The notes below the pieces were generated by a model. The model made no database searches. It had not been told where the DNA came from and saw only the letters and a list, made by a program, of their open reading frames with translations. Both the position numbers and the translations under genes were made by a program. A stretch of 64,000 nt of DNA from Actinernus sp. WN-2022 (lineage: Eukaryota; Cnidaria; Anthozoa; Actiniaria; Actinernidae): contig JAOWCC010000019.1 in assembly GCA_030867875.1 (NCBI GenBank), positions 33,151,976 through 33,215,975 of the forward strand, read 5' to 3'. Below are positions 22,311 to 33,400 of this stretch, one piece after another (within the stretch, counting starts at the first letter, position 1; each line of letters begins with the position of its first letter).

Positions 22311-22412
22311 GAGAACATTTTTTCGATGGGGATTAGTTGCATGTCATTAGCAGTGTGATTAGGTGTCGAGAGAAAATGTTCAGCAGCTGTTGTAGGTTTA
22401 GATATGTTATTA
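22311..22412 (-). pseudogene. Penelope-like element, GIY-YIG domain segment
   Basis: The minus strand reads NNISKPTTAAEHFLSTPNH and NDMQLIPIEKMFS, which is the middle of the Penelope GIY-YIG region. It leads directly into RDSIRKARE at 19938 once the intervening element is taken out, and follows the HRRTVDKYNKS end of the piece at 24179-25335. Confidence 0.7.
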
Positions 22413-24205
22413 CTCGGGCTGCCTGTGGCAGCACCGAGTCTTAAAATGCAAGTCGTTTTTTTTTTTTTGTTGGGTGTCGCAAAATTTCTGCGCATGCGTT
22501 AAAGGTCAAATTCACACCAATCAGATTGCACTGTGCTGATCACGCAACAATCGCCAGGTTAATTTATTTACATTAAATACAGTAAAGCAAGATGGCGGAG
22601 GACCCGCGAGGAACTTTCTCTCTAATTTGGAGTCTCATCTCTCAAATGTAAGCCAGTTTAATGTTTTATTTAACTTCACTCGTGCGAAAGCCTTCCAACA
22701 GGCTCAGGATATTTCAACTGGCGCTATTGTCGGAGCCGAAGGACCGCGTTTTTTACCCAGATGGCCAGTGATTTTATTATACGACACGTACGACGACCTG
22801 AAGCCAGTGTTGGGGCCAGGATCCGGAAAGCTAAAATTCGAAGAAATAGATATTGGAATCTATAAGCCATCGGCTCGCTGTGCTGCATTTAAAACATCCG
22901 AGGAGAACATCTTATTTTGGGTGAAGCACTTCAAGACCAATATTATGAGTCTCTTAAAAACTGTCAGAGATTTAAATTTACCGTAAGTTGGATCAGAGAG
23001 TATTGAGATCAAGTTATTTCGTTCCAGCGAGGATATGGACCTAGCGGAAACGGTACAAGCTGTCGAAGGATTTTACTTATAATCATCCACGTCTACTTAA
23101 CAACAGGAATAGTTATGTGCCAAGGCATGGGCACAGATAGAGTTTCCCAGATTACAGATGAAAGTAGAGAACTTAATGAACGAAGAAACAGAGGTCACGC
23201 GCGACATGCTTGATAACATGAACATGTTCAACACTTTATGTTATACTAAGAAAACAAAACAAATTACAGAGCCTGCAAGTTCACAAGTCAATGAAAAACC
23301 CCAAGAGCCTGTAGTTTTGGATCAACATATCCTTGAAACTCCAAAAGCAACATACACATGAGTCAAATTCAAACCGGAAGAGACGGAATTCTTTAGATTC
23401 TTCACGAGGATAAAAATATTTGTTAGCCCGCAATAAGAACTCTCTCGCTGCTTTAACGACCTTGATTTGTAACATGGAGGCTGACCTAACTGATATGCGT
23501 AATGAATTCTTACTCTCGTCACATCAAAACACGAATCAAGAAACCAAACTCGGCCGTCATTTGGAAGACAAATTAGTACAGCAAGATAATATATACAAGA
23601 CCGAAATCAAGATGCTGTCATCTCGAATATATTATATATTGACCTAGAAGTTGAAAATGGCGAGTTGAAAGCGGATATAATAATTAAAGCTGCATGAGAT
23701 TTAAAAACAAAAATCAAGAATACAAAAAAGAAGACAATGTTCTGAGACTACCCAACCTACTGAAGCTTATCAGTTTGTTCAAGAGCCATATTTCTTACAT
23801 GACAACCCGATCCCTATTCATCAGAATACATTTTCTGTACTAAATGACGAGAGTTTACAATCACCTGACCGACAACCCACTACTAAAGAAAGGGACCATG
23901 AAGTACGGTAGTACGGTTAATTCTCGGGTTCAAAACAATGAATATATGCCTGCTCAAATGCTGTGTGTTAAACGAATAAGTAGTGTTTAAATTAAAAGGT
24001 CAACATACGAGAAAATTAAGAAACTATTAAATTACATATATACTAGGGGAGCAGAGAATGAAAGTAACCGCGCTACCGGCCACTCTTAAAGACTGCTAAA
24101 TTCAGCTAATAATTCTTCCCTTTGGTTAATATTAGAGGATTAAGTGGATTTCAAATGAAAGTGTATTTCATCTTCAATCTAATGTGGCCCGAGTGAAAGC
24201 CCAGA
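22413..24205 (+). mobile_element. 1.8 kb plus-strand insertion with gag-like reading frames
   Basis: It lies between two collinear pieces of the minus-strand Penelope-like element, with a GGGCT pentamer at both borders, which could be a 5 bp target duplication. It holds a frame beginning ATGGCGGAGGACCCGCGAGG (22592) and several broken frames to about 23910. Composition and position suggest a retroelement gag region, but no nucleocapsid zinc knuckle or other diagnostic motif is visible. The relation to the protease frame at 25363 is unproven. Confidence 0.4.
22592..22985 (+). pseudogene. Gag-like or unknown protein, frameshifted near its start
   Basis: MAEDPRG opens at 22592; that frame soon stops, but the adjacent frame continues FLSNLESHLSNVSQFNVLFN, then RFLPRWPVILLYDTYDDLKP and CAAFKTSEENILFWVKHFK, up to a stop after RDLNLP at 22984-22986. 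Further frames at 23158-23361 and 23420-23647 follow with stops between. A single-base frameshift near 22610 breaks the start. I do not recognise the family; a retrotransposon capsid-type protein is a guess from its neighbours. Confidence 0.35.
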
Positions 24206-25335
24206 TGGGCTCTTGTTATACTTGTCTACGGTCCGTCGATGTTCGTTAAATCTGTCTTTCAAACGTCGTTTTGTCTCACCTATGTATTGTAAATTGCAGC
24301 GGTTGCATTGAATCATGTAGATTAGATTTTTTGTGTTACACGTCAAATTAGTTCTGATAGAGCGTATTTCACCGGTAGAGAAAAAAGTATAAGTAGGTTG
24401 TCCGTCGCAGATGTAGGGGCAAGTAGAACAGTTCTTTCCACAGCGGAAAGAGCCAGGTGGGAGCTGAGGATCAGTCGAGTTAGAAGGTAGTTTAGCTTTA
24501 ACTAGTAAGTCACGGAGGTTAGAGGTGCGTCTGAAGGCTAAAAGTGGCAAGTGTTGGAAGACTTTCTTGCAGCGGACAGAGGAGTGTAGCAGGCTGTAGT
24601 TCTTCTTAATTATTTCAGAAATATGAGGGAGTGATGGGTTATAAGTAATAACAAAAGGTATACGGTTAGAATTGTGTGTGTCTTTGGTTTGTAGAGCAAA
24701 AGCGCGAGGGATGTCGGCAGCGCGTTGTATTTGTCTAGCAAGAAAGGAACGGTTATTAGCCGCGTTTAATGAGGTATGTGGTAAGCTCAGCAGTGCGGTG
24801 CTTAAAAGCTTCGTCGTAGAACAGATACGTCGTAAACGGAGGGTTAAGCTAAAAGGGATGGCTTTTTTGGTATGTTGTGGATGGCAAGATGAATAAAGTA
24901 GATGTTGGTGCTTATCTGTGGGTTTAGAATAGAGATCAGTCTCGATATTACCATTGTTTAAAGAAACATTAACGTCAAGGAAAGGTACGTTAGTAGAAGA
25001 GTGTGAGCTGGTGAATTTGATGGTAGGGTGAATGTCATTAAGATAATCGATGAATATTTTTAGGTTGTCTGGACCTTCGGTCCAGATCATAAAAATATCA
25101 TCGATATATCGAAGCCAAGTATGTGGTTGAGATGGAGCGTTTTCCAGGGCGTTGGCTTCGAAAAAAACAAGAAACAGATTGGCAAAAGTAGGGGCCATTC
25201 TAGTACCCATGGCTGTGCCGTGAATCTGAAGGTAGTGGTTATCGTCAAAAGAAAAGTTATTCATGGTTAGAATCATGCGAATAAGGTCACAGAGTGTGCC
25301 AGTAGGAATGGTGCGAAGTATTTAATGAACTCAGA
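24179..25335 (-). pseudogene. Penelope-like element: reverse transcriptase and GIY-YIG start
   Basis: From ATG 25276 the frame gives HGTAMGTRMAPTFANLF (residue 19), the RT core RYIDDIFMIW (YIDD, 57-60) and FLDVNVSLNNG (about 99). A Cys-rich linker GSFRCGKNCSTCPYICDG and the GIY-YIG block NLIYMIQCNRCNLQYIGETK, with RFNEHRR at the end, follow. This combination is diagnostic for Penelope-like elements. RT sequence extends a little upstream (LRTIPTGTLCDLIR) to about 25335 and then stops, so the 5' half is missing. The frame ends in unrelated sequence at 24179; the rest of the GIY-YIG domain is at 22412 and 19938. Confidence 0.85.
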
Positions 25336-25339
25336 GACA

Positions 25340-26822
25340 TAGATTTTCATATTCCCACCCAGATGCCTGATACGAAAGATGTTTTGGAAGCCAAAAGTAC
25401 CGATAGACCTAACGACGAAGTGCCTGCTATGAGTTGTGCGTATAGTGTAACAGAAGATGACTCCCAAATATGTGCGAATGTTGTTATTGATAATGATAGT
25501 CTATTTTCTAAGGGAGAACCGTTTTTGATAGATATTGATGATGGACCTGAATTTACAGTGGCACAAGCTTCAGTACTTGATATGTCTTTCGCTACCGGTC
25601 TTCTTGACGAACCGTTGTCCATTTCAAGTGAACTCCCCTTCTCCTCTAGATCTAGACGCCCGTCCGCATCGACTTTGGCGTTCCGTGATCTGACACACGA
25701 CACGCGTGACCCTTCTGATCCCGACCCGATAACTAATGCTATACATAAACACCACGATATGGAACAAGTATCTGTGCCTTTTATTTCAGCCACCGCCCCT
25801 TTCAGTAAACTGAGTACTAACAATCTTTTTATCCAGGGTAAAATCGAAGACGAAGAAATTCCATTCCTTTGCGATACTGGCGCAGCAGTAACGGCGATTA
25901 GTTTTGCACTGTGGAAACGTCGGCCGGACCTCAGTAAACATCCTCCGGTTACATCTCCAGTGCTTTCTGCCATCCAAACTGTCAGTGGTGACAGTACGCC
26001 AATCATAGGCACCATCCAAGTGCCGTTCACTATCGGATCAGAAGTGTATGAATTCCCCGCTTATGTTATTGATAATTTAGCGTACGATGTCATACTCGGT
26101 TGCGATTTTCACTCCCATTACAACTCTATCATTAACTTTGAGCAACATTCTATCAATTTCGGTCGGGACTCCGCAGACGGTTACAATGGTACAGACACAG
26201 GTTGTTCAGTACACGCCGTAGCCACGTATGTTTTACCGCCTGAATCCGAAACTGTTATACTCATATAGCTCAGGCCATATCGAAGCAAACGACCAGTTCC
26301 CCGAACGCTACAACATTTGTGGAGCCGCCGCCCTAGTTTCTGTATCTACTGATGGAATAGTACCATTTTAATAGGCTCATCAATCCGACACCCCATCCGG
26401 TGAAAATTTACCGCATAACTAATCTTGAGCAATTCACCGCCCTTTTAGCACCTGTCATCGCCTTGGACATCAAGGATCCTAGCCATGCGAAACAAACTAG
26501 TACTATACTGCACAAATACACACCCCGAAGACTAAACCCGACGTCACCGTTGACTCAACAGGCACCGAACTCAATCCTGATCAAGTTATAACCTTACAGA
26601 ATTTAATAAACGAATACACACACGGAGGAACATCGGCCGCCAGATACAAAGCCGGAAGCCACCGCAGAAGAAGTGTACGAGATCGAAAAGATCTTACTAA
26701 TGACCGTGGGACTGCTTTCCTCTCATTGGTCAAACGTGCGTTACTTTATCAGTTTTTGCTCGTCGTTGATGCACTAGTCAATTGAAACTCCGGCCCGCCG
26801 ACCCCCGGGACATAGCGGGGAA
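25340..26822 (+). pseudogene. Gypsy-like LTR retrotransposon, internally deleted
   Basis: 25363-26268 is an open frame of 301 codons with a retropepsin domain: GKIEDEEIPFLCDTGAAVTA (active-site DTGA at 171-174) and YDVILGCDFH (about 243). Protease is followed by a stop and damaged sequence with QVITLQNLINEY. Only about 26600-26790 then looks like the C-terminal tail of a polyprotein (GSHRRRSVRDRKDLTNDRGT). Reverse transcriptase, RNase H and integrase cores are absent. This is therefore a deletion derivative on the plus strand, joined at about 25335-25340 to the minus-strand Penelope element. Confidence 0.65.
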
Positions 26823-27175
26823 TGTAACATTTATACAGTGTTACATTTGGACCTTTTCCCCGCCCATCAGGGGCAGTTGGCTGTTACGATACCCGCCCCA
26901 ATGGCCCCGACATGTGCTTCAGAATTTTCAATTAGGAGGAGGCATTGAGAAATTGAATATCAGGCATAAGCTTCAACATCATATGACCCGTTCGGCCCGC
27001 GCGCGCTTTCCTTTCAAAACCATTTACAAAAGTCATGTGACGAGGGCCGGCCGTGTATGGCGTGAGCGGGCCGGAAAAAGCCGCCTAGGTCCGTACGTCG
27101 TCATGACCTCGAGCCAAATATATTCCCATCCGGCCCTCCCACTCAGTCAATAAGTACCTAATCCGTTGTTCCATT
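26823..27175 (+). repeat. Putative 3' LTR, cut by the N gap
   Basis: A purine-rich GGGACATAGCGGGGAA precedes TGTAACATTTATACAG at 26823, the arrangement expected for a polypurine tract and the TG start of a 3' LTR. The sequence runs into the gap, so the CA end and target duplication cannot be seen. No matching 5' LTR was found. Confidence 0.4.
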
Positions 27176-27275
27176 NNNNNNNNNNNNNNNNNNNNNNNNN
27201 NNNNNNNNNNNNNNNNNNNNNNNNNNNNNNNNNNNNNNNNNNNNNNNNNNNNNNNNNNNNNNNNNNNNNNNNNNN
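27176..27275. other. Assembly gap, 100 N
   Basis: Exactly 100 undetermined bases, the usual placeholder for a scaffold gap of unknown size. The left side is retrotransposon, the right side is a PARP gene exon region. Sequence order and distance across this point should not be trusted. Confidence 0.98.
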
Positions 27276-27283
27276 ATTGGGGT

Positions 27284-27310
27284 CTTACCACTGAAGTTAT
27301 TGATGACCTT
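27284..27310 (-). repeat. Partial duplicate of the last PARP exon end
   Basis: On the minus strand ATCAATAACTTCAGTGGTAA differs by one base from the exon end and donor ATCAATAACTCCAGTGGTAA at 27350-27331. The copy lies 9 bp from the N run. It could be a small tandem duplication or an assembly artefact such as an unresolved haplotype. Confidence 0.6.
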
Positions 27311-27335
27311 TACGATGAGCTTATTGGTAACTTAC

Positions 27336-27446
27336 CACTGGAGTTATTGATGTACTCTAGGATCAGCTGGCACTCTGCAGAATCACAATCCATCAGCTCC
27401 ACGTGTGTCCCCAAGGCCTTGTAACAGTAATCTAAAGGATTCACCT
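27336..27446 (-). CDS. PARP gene exon, end of regulatory domain
   Basis: Acceptor CACATGTAG, donor GTAAGT. Reads EVNPLDYCYKALGTHVELMD and CDSAECQLILEYINNSS. This is the linker that runs into the ART catalytic fold (P.D..Y..L.......D..S.E...I..Y..N). A second partial copy of its 3' end lies at 27284-27310, next to the N gap. Phase 1 in, phase 1 out; no following exon was found. Confidence 0.85.
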
Positions 27447-30400
27447 CTACATGTGAAGTGTAGTGAAGCGAAAAAGAATTGTTTAGATTGCTGCTATTAA
27501 CAGACACATGCATGGGCGAACTAATGAGGTGTAATGGAGCAGGGATGGCTCGGAAAGATGTGATATCCCCTCCCCCAACCCCCTCACTCCACCCTACCAT
27601 ACCCTCCCCCCTCACACTGGCCGTTGCTAGAGCTGGTTTTGCAGCAATTTTCAATATTTCGCAGATTCAGAACTCAAAGGTCGGCTATCGTTTAGTGTTT
27701 TCGCTTTCGTCAATCATAACTATGACGGCCACCAAATATTTGCAAGCGATGGCCGTGCGAAGTATTTCAACATAGCGGACTCCCGTGGGAAACTTACAGG
27801 ATCGGATAGCTTCACACGGCCATCGTTCATCAATAATCGGTGGCCGTCGCCGTTATAATTGACGGCAGCGTAAAAGACAAAACGTTGGTTGACCTTTGAG
27901 TTCTCAGTCCACGTAATAACGAAAATCGCGGAATTAACCTGTGAAAGACAATCGAAAGAAAATCATGATAGTATCTAATAGTCCAAATGGAACAAAGGAC
28001 AACAATTGATGTCTAATAATGTGCATTTGCCAAGTACTTAATTTAAGTAAAAATCACTATATTTTATATTTCAGTGCTTCATACTGGCCAACAAAAAGAA
28101 AGCAACAACTTCAGTACTCTACTAACCTTTGCTGCGATACTGTGCAGCCAAGAGCACCCTGCTAGCAAACGCCAAGTCCGAGAGAGTAGAGAGAGCTTCT
28201 AGGGCTGAGTTAACCTTGGACTCTTCGTTCATTGGTTTAATCTTTTCGTACGTATAGTTAGACATTGGCAATAACATGTAGTACGTGTTGCTAAGATCGG
28301 CGATCTGTTGGCAGTAAGAATCGAAATAAGAAAAGCTATTGCTCGACTGAGACATATTTCAACAACAGAAGTAAAATGATTTTTAAAAGATCTAATGGTT
28401 AATTCTAATTTGATATTTTTTATTATCATTCCGAATAAGTCCTCTTGACAGTTCCCATGCCATATTTGAATAGTAACCGCGCAAACACGAGAACGAGGCT
28501 GGCGTTGCCCCGCGAAAGGTTTTAGTTCAGTCAGAAAATACATCTTCCATTGCGTTTTACTTTCAGAATGGTCAAAACATACAAAAATAGGGAAATTGCG
28601 ACATTAGGTAGCATCCAAATACTCAAGGCTAAAGATCTTAGGGAAGGTCCTTTTTTATTGGGAAGGGGAGGGGGGGGGGGGGGGGGGGTGGGGTGTCTGG
28701 GGCTTCAGAGGGAGGGTCAAGGCTTTTTATTTTGAAAGCCAGGGGAGGGTCAACCTTTTTTCCCCCGAGATGTCGTTGTCTTTTTTAAAGTTCGGCTGTT
28801 AAATTTGCCAGTTCTTCAGCTGCTTCAAACAGATAGAAAAACAGTGAAAGTATCCCACATTCATGACATCCAGTGTATTTTAATTTTACACAAAATTATC
28901 TGGATTCTTTTGTCCAGATTGTTGCTCCCTGTCTGGTGCTCGTGCTCGATATTTCACTTTCAACAGTGGTGTTGGCCACACAAGACGATTTCTGCTTGGC
29001 ATGTCGCGCTGGAGGACAACCACAATAACTGCAAGACTCTTTCAAACTCCTCGCACTCGCTACAAAGCACATTTTCCCCGATTAAGTCCTCGCGAATCTT
29101 TGCCCATAGTGAATTGATTCTTTGAGAATCCCACTGATATGTGAGCCAAGTGGCTTCCGGGGAGTAAAGTGACCGATATAAATAACGTTAATTAAACATA
29201 CATTCGCTATATCGTGGTATATTATATATATCGGGGTTTGGATGGTTGTTTTTGTTTGCAGGAATAACACCTGAATTATATTCTATTCAAATATTTTCTA
29301 TTCCACCTAGTTTTTGCGTAGTAGCCCACGTAGCGGCCCTAAAGGAGGGAGGTAAAGATTTCCACACATGGTTCATAAAAAAATGTTTTTGGTGGGGGGA
29401 GGGTCACATGTTTTCTTGATGTCTTGAATGGAGGGTCATGAATTTACCTACCGATGAAAAAGGGAGGCCCACGACTTTTTTGAAAAAAAAATGTTGCAAA
29501 TCCCCCAGCCCTCCCCCTAATAAAAAAACGTACCTTCCCTTAGAGTAATTATAAGATACCATTCGAAATCAACACTTGGTCTACAATGTTGCTCTCAAAT
29601 ATTCCCTGTGGATGTCTACATCCGTTGATGTGTTTGTGTCCTGTAAATTGTGCACTAGATATCACTTATGGACCAATTCTTCTGTCCATAAAACTAATTT
29701 GAGTTTCCAGCGCACCGCCATCTTAGATTTTATGACGTCAGTGTTGTTACACAACAAGGACTATTGTTTTCCGACAATAGAACCAACACTGTGACGTTAT
29801 AAGATCCAAGATGGCGGCGCACGGGAAATTCAAATGAGTTTTATGGACAGGAAAATCGACCCACGCCTGACACCTAGTGTACAATTTATAGGAGACAAAC
29901 ACAGCACTAGACTTAGGCATGCATAACCAATGTTTTTCAGCTGAGGTTCACTTTAAGTCAAGAGTGTCCGCCATCTTGGAACTGCCGAACTGAACTGAAG
30001 TCTGCAGTCTCTGGCCCCTTGCAATCATAGTTTGCAATAAAATAATTACTATGATTTATAGATTATACCTCCTCAAACTTGTCCTCGCTTCCCTTCAGGT
30101 TATTCCTATCCGTGCCTTTCAGGATATCCCTAATTGGTAATTAAGAAAAAATATTGTTACCGCTTACATCACTGTTGTACGAAGCGTTAGGGGTAAGGTT
30201 GGTAAAGTACCAAAACATTACTCACAATGTTAAAACATAGCCTTCCAATGGAGAACTCGTGGATACAAGGTTAACTGTATTTTCAGCAACACTGCATTAC
30301 GTTTTGTAATATGCATTTTGCGATCTAGCGGTAACCTCCTCAAACTTGTCCTCGCCTCCCTTCCTTTACATATATATATTGAATAGAGAAAAAGCGGCAA

Positions 30401-33400
30401 AAACTAACGATGTACTTCCTGTAGAAGGATCCCTCTGGATTCACAGCTAGTTCTACGGTATACTATATGAAGCCGGAATTTAAGAAAAAGTACGACTTGC
30501 GACTTCTCACAGTTCCGTGTATTTAAAAAACGTTTCGGCTTTCAGCTTAGCCGCTAATCTGAACATGATAACCTTTATAGCCTGCTTGCAGGCGGTGGAT
30601 GGTGTTTTTTCGCGCAGCAAACGGATCATCGAAGCGGCCGCCATATTGGCCGAGCGTGATCGAGACTTGGGATCGAATGACAAATAGAGGGGGGAGGGGG
30701 AGAAGCAGAAAGGAAAGCTAAAGACCGCCTGCACGAAAACCCCTGGTTTCTGAATATCCGCCCACCACGCACATGGCTTCCGTTAACTTGTAACGCATTC
30801 TTAATTGACCAATAGGAGTCGACGTGTGACAGCCTGCCAATTTTGATTTGGTTTATGAAGCGTATTCAAAACAAACTTCGCTCGCTGTCAAATGCAGTGC
30901 AAAATGTTGGTAAAATTGTCAATTGGTTCTCAGATACGGAAATTTTAATAAAACCAGCTATTTTTGTTCAAAGTTCTCCATGGAAAGGAATGCGACAGTA
31001 CCACTTGAGGATATATATGTAGACAGTTCGGTTTTAGCTTGTTGCGTTCGCCTCATCAGTCTCAAAGAGTTTGCAAATCCTCCGATTAAATACCAACATT
31101 ACAAGATGCAGATAGAGAGCTGTCCAGCACCGCAGCAGCAGTCTGGCGAACCAGACGAGGTGCGATACAAGCGGCTGCTTCCTTCCTTAAAATAATTTAG
31201 CTCGCATAAAAAAAAATTCAGAGGACAAAAAATCGAAAAAATCTTTAAACTTCAAAGATGGAGACAATGTTTTCTCAGAACTCAATATTGAAGAACTTGT
31301 GGACAAACAAACTACGAGTGCAAAGTACACAGGTAAATGTTGTGACGAGAGAGTAGAAACGAGAAGCTCTTTCTCTGAGAAGTCGAAGTCCATCTTAGTG
31401 AATGTTTGCCGAAAGAAATGGACGACCGTTGCATAAATGTATTGAGGCGGATTTCTGATTATTTCCTAGTTCAACCCGGATTGCATCTCTGCAATTTGGT
31501 CAACAATAATACTTTTCAGTGGCGAATTAAATCACGGTTCGTTGTCGAGTTCTCTTTACCGTAAATGTCATACTCTATCCAAAGCCTGTCGAAAGCACAG
31601 CCATCTCTAGGATATCTTTACCTAGAAGCCTAGGCTCTGTATAGCTTCCACTTGCTCCGTTTTCAAAGTACGGCTTTACCCATCCGTGGAGACTGAAAGA
31701 AGCGAGCAGCTGTGTTGTCTCTAGAAAACCTCTGGAATCAGGGTAAAGGCTAAAGCGAACTTCGAAAATGGAGCAGGAGGAAGCTATATACAGAGTCTAC
31801 GGAGCCGAGTCTACTTCAAAGTAAAGATATTCTGGCGCTTTGGAAAGAGTTATGATATTTACGGTTTACGAACTTGCGAAAAGAGACTGACTCGACAACA
31901 AACCTTTCGCAGTTCGCCGATTGTCGCCTTCGCGGCTCTTCTCCGTTGCTGTTCTCTCTAGAAAACCTCTGGAACCAGGGTATTTCACCTTCGTCTTCAA
32001 AAAAGACAAAGATTTTTGTATTACTCGCCATATTTTATCAACTGCAAGCTCAGTACACAACACTTTATATTCTAGTTACGTCGCTTCACAGGCTACACTT
32101 ATTCCTTTCAGTTCTTGCTTTCAACACTTGCCGCGATAAGCTTTGATTGACACCGTTTCAGCCAATCATATACCCCGTCCGCTGGTGGACGGGATCTAAC
32201 TTTTGTACTCAGAAACCAGGGGTTTTCGTGCAGGCGGTCTTTAGCTTTCCTTTCTGCTTCTCCCCCTCCCCCTCCCCCACCCCCCTCTATTTGTCATTCG
32301 ATCCCAAGTCTCAATCACGCTCGGCCAATATGGCGGCCGCTTCGATGATCCGTTTGCTGGCTAGCTTTCAGCCTTCATCAGTTAAAAAATAAATAAATTT
32401 ACATTCTGGTTCAATGCTATTTATACAAAACACTAATACAATAGTGTTTTAATTTGAAATTTCTAAAATCATTTTAGCATCTTTGCAGTATAACATAACC
32501 TTTATTGTGGTATAACTGTTTTGGTTACTGCCGCTTGCATAGAATCCTAATGTATTTTATTTCTGGAAAAGTAGTTTCTTTAATTATTCAAAGTTTTTTA
32601 AACACTATTGAATTAGTTTTCTGTATAAATAGCATGGAACCAGAATGTAAATATATTTATTGTTTAACTTATATATAAACTTTTAGGCACATGAATTTAA
32701 CCATCAACTGATGAAACTTTAATATCGATATGTAATACTGAATTCAATCGAATATCGATTGCTATTATCAAGCTCCTTCTCAGGCTCTTTGGCGTGCTAA
32801 CACCATAGTGAGCGAGTGAGTGTATGAGGGACACGATTTCCCCTAACACTTGCGCGCATCCAAAGGGAGAGATAAGAACACGTGCCGCTAATGATCAATG
32901 CATTACCGTGTCTGCGTATCTTGCTTATGCTAATGTGGCTAATGACAAACAGGCTTAATAAAGCGAAGAAGAAACCAGCAATGGATATTGCGTTAATGAA
33001 AATGTACGCATTAGTGAAAGTGCAAGTATCATGTCAAAAAAAAAAATTTGTACTATTGCGTTTGTGTCTCACAAAAAGGTATTGATCTTGCAAATTTTGT
33101 AACATTTCTGGCATTTAATCCTAATTTTGGTTACTTTTCATGGATCCTGTGACGTCATAAGATGAATCAACTCCCTCCCTAGAGAAAACTACTACAATAG
33201 AATCCCTAGGTTTTCATTGTGACATCACAAGATGAATCAATCCCGCAATTCGGGTAGCGTTCATTCTAGTTTAATTTCTGCTCCTGCCTCTCAAAGAAAA
33301 CTAATTTAGACAACTGAAGCATATCAGAAATAGAATTTGGGGAAAAAAGAGTTTATGTTGTTTTATGGCGCTACTTGCACTTTAAGTAGAGAGCGAGCGA

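Noticed and set aside
25347..26030. 227-codon minus-strand frame
   Set aside because: It is the shadow of the Gypsy protease frame on the other strand and has no domain.
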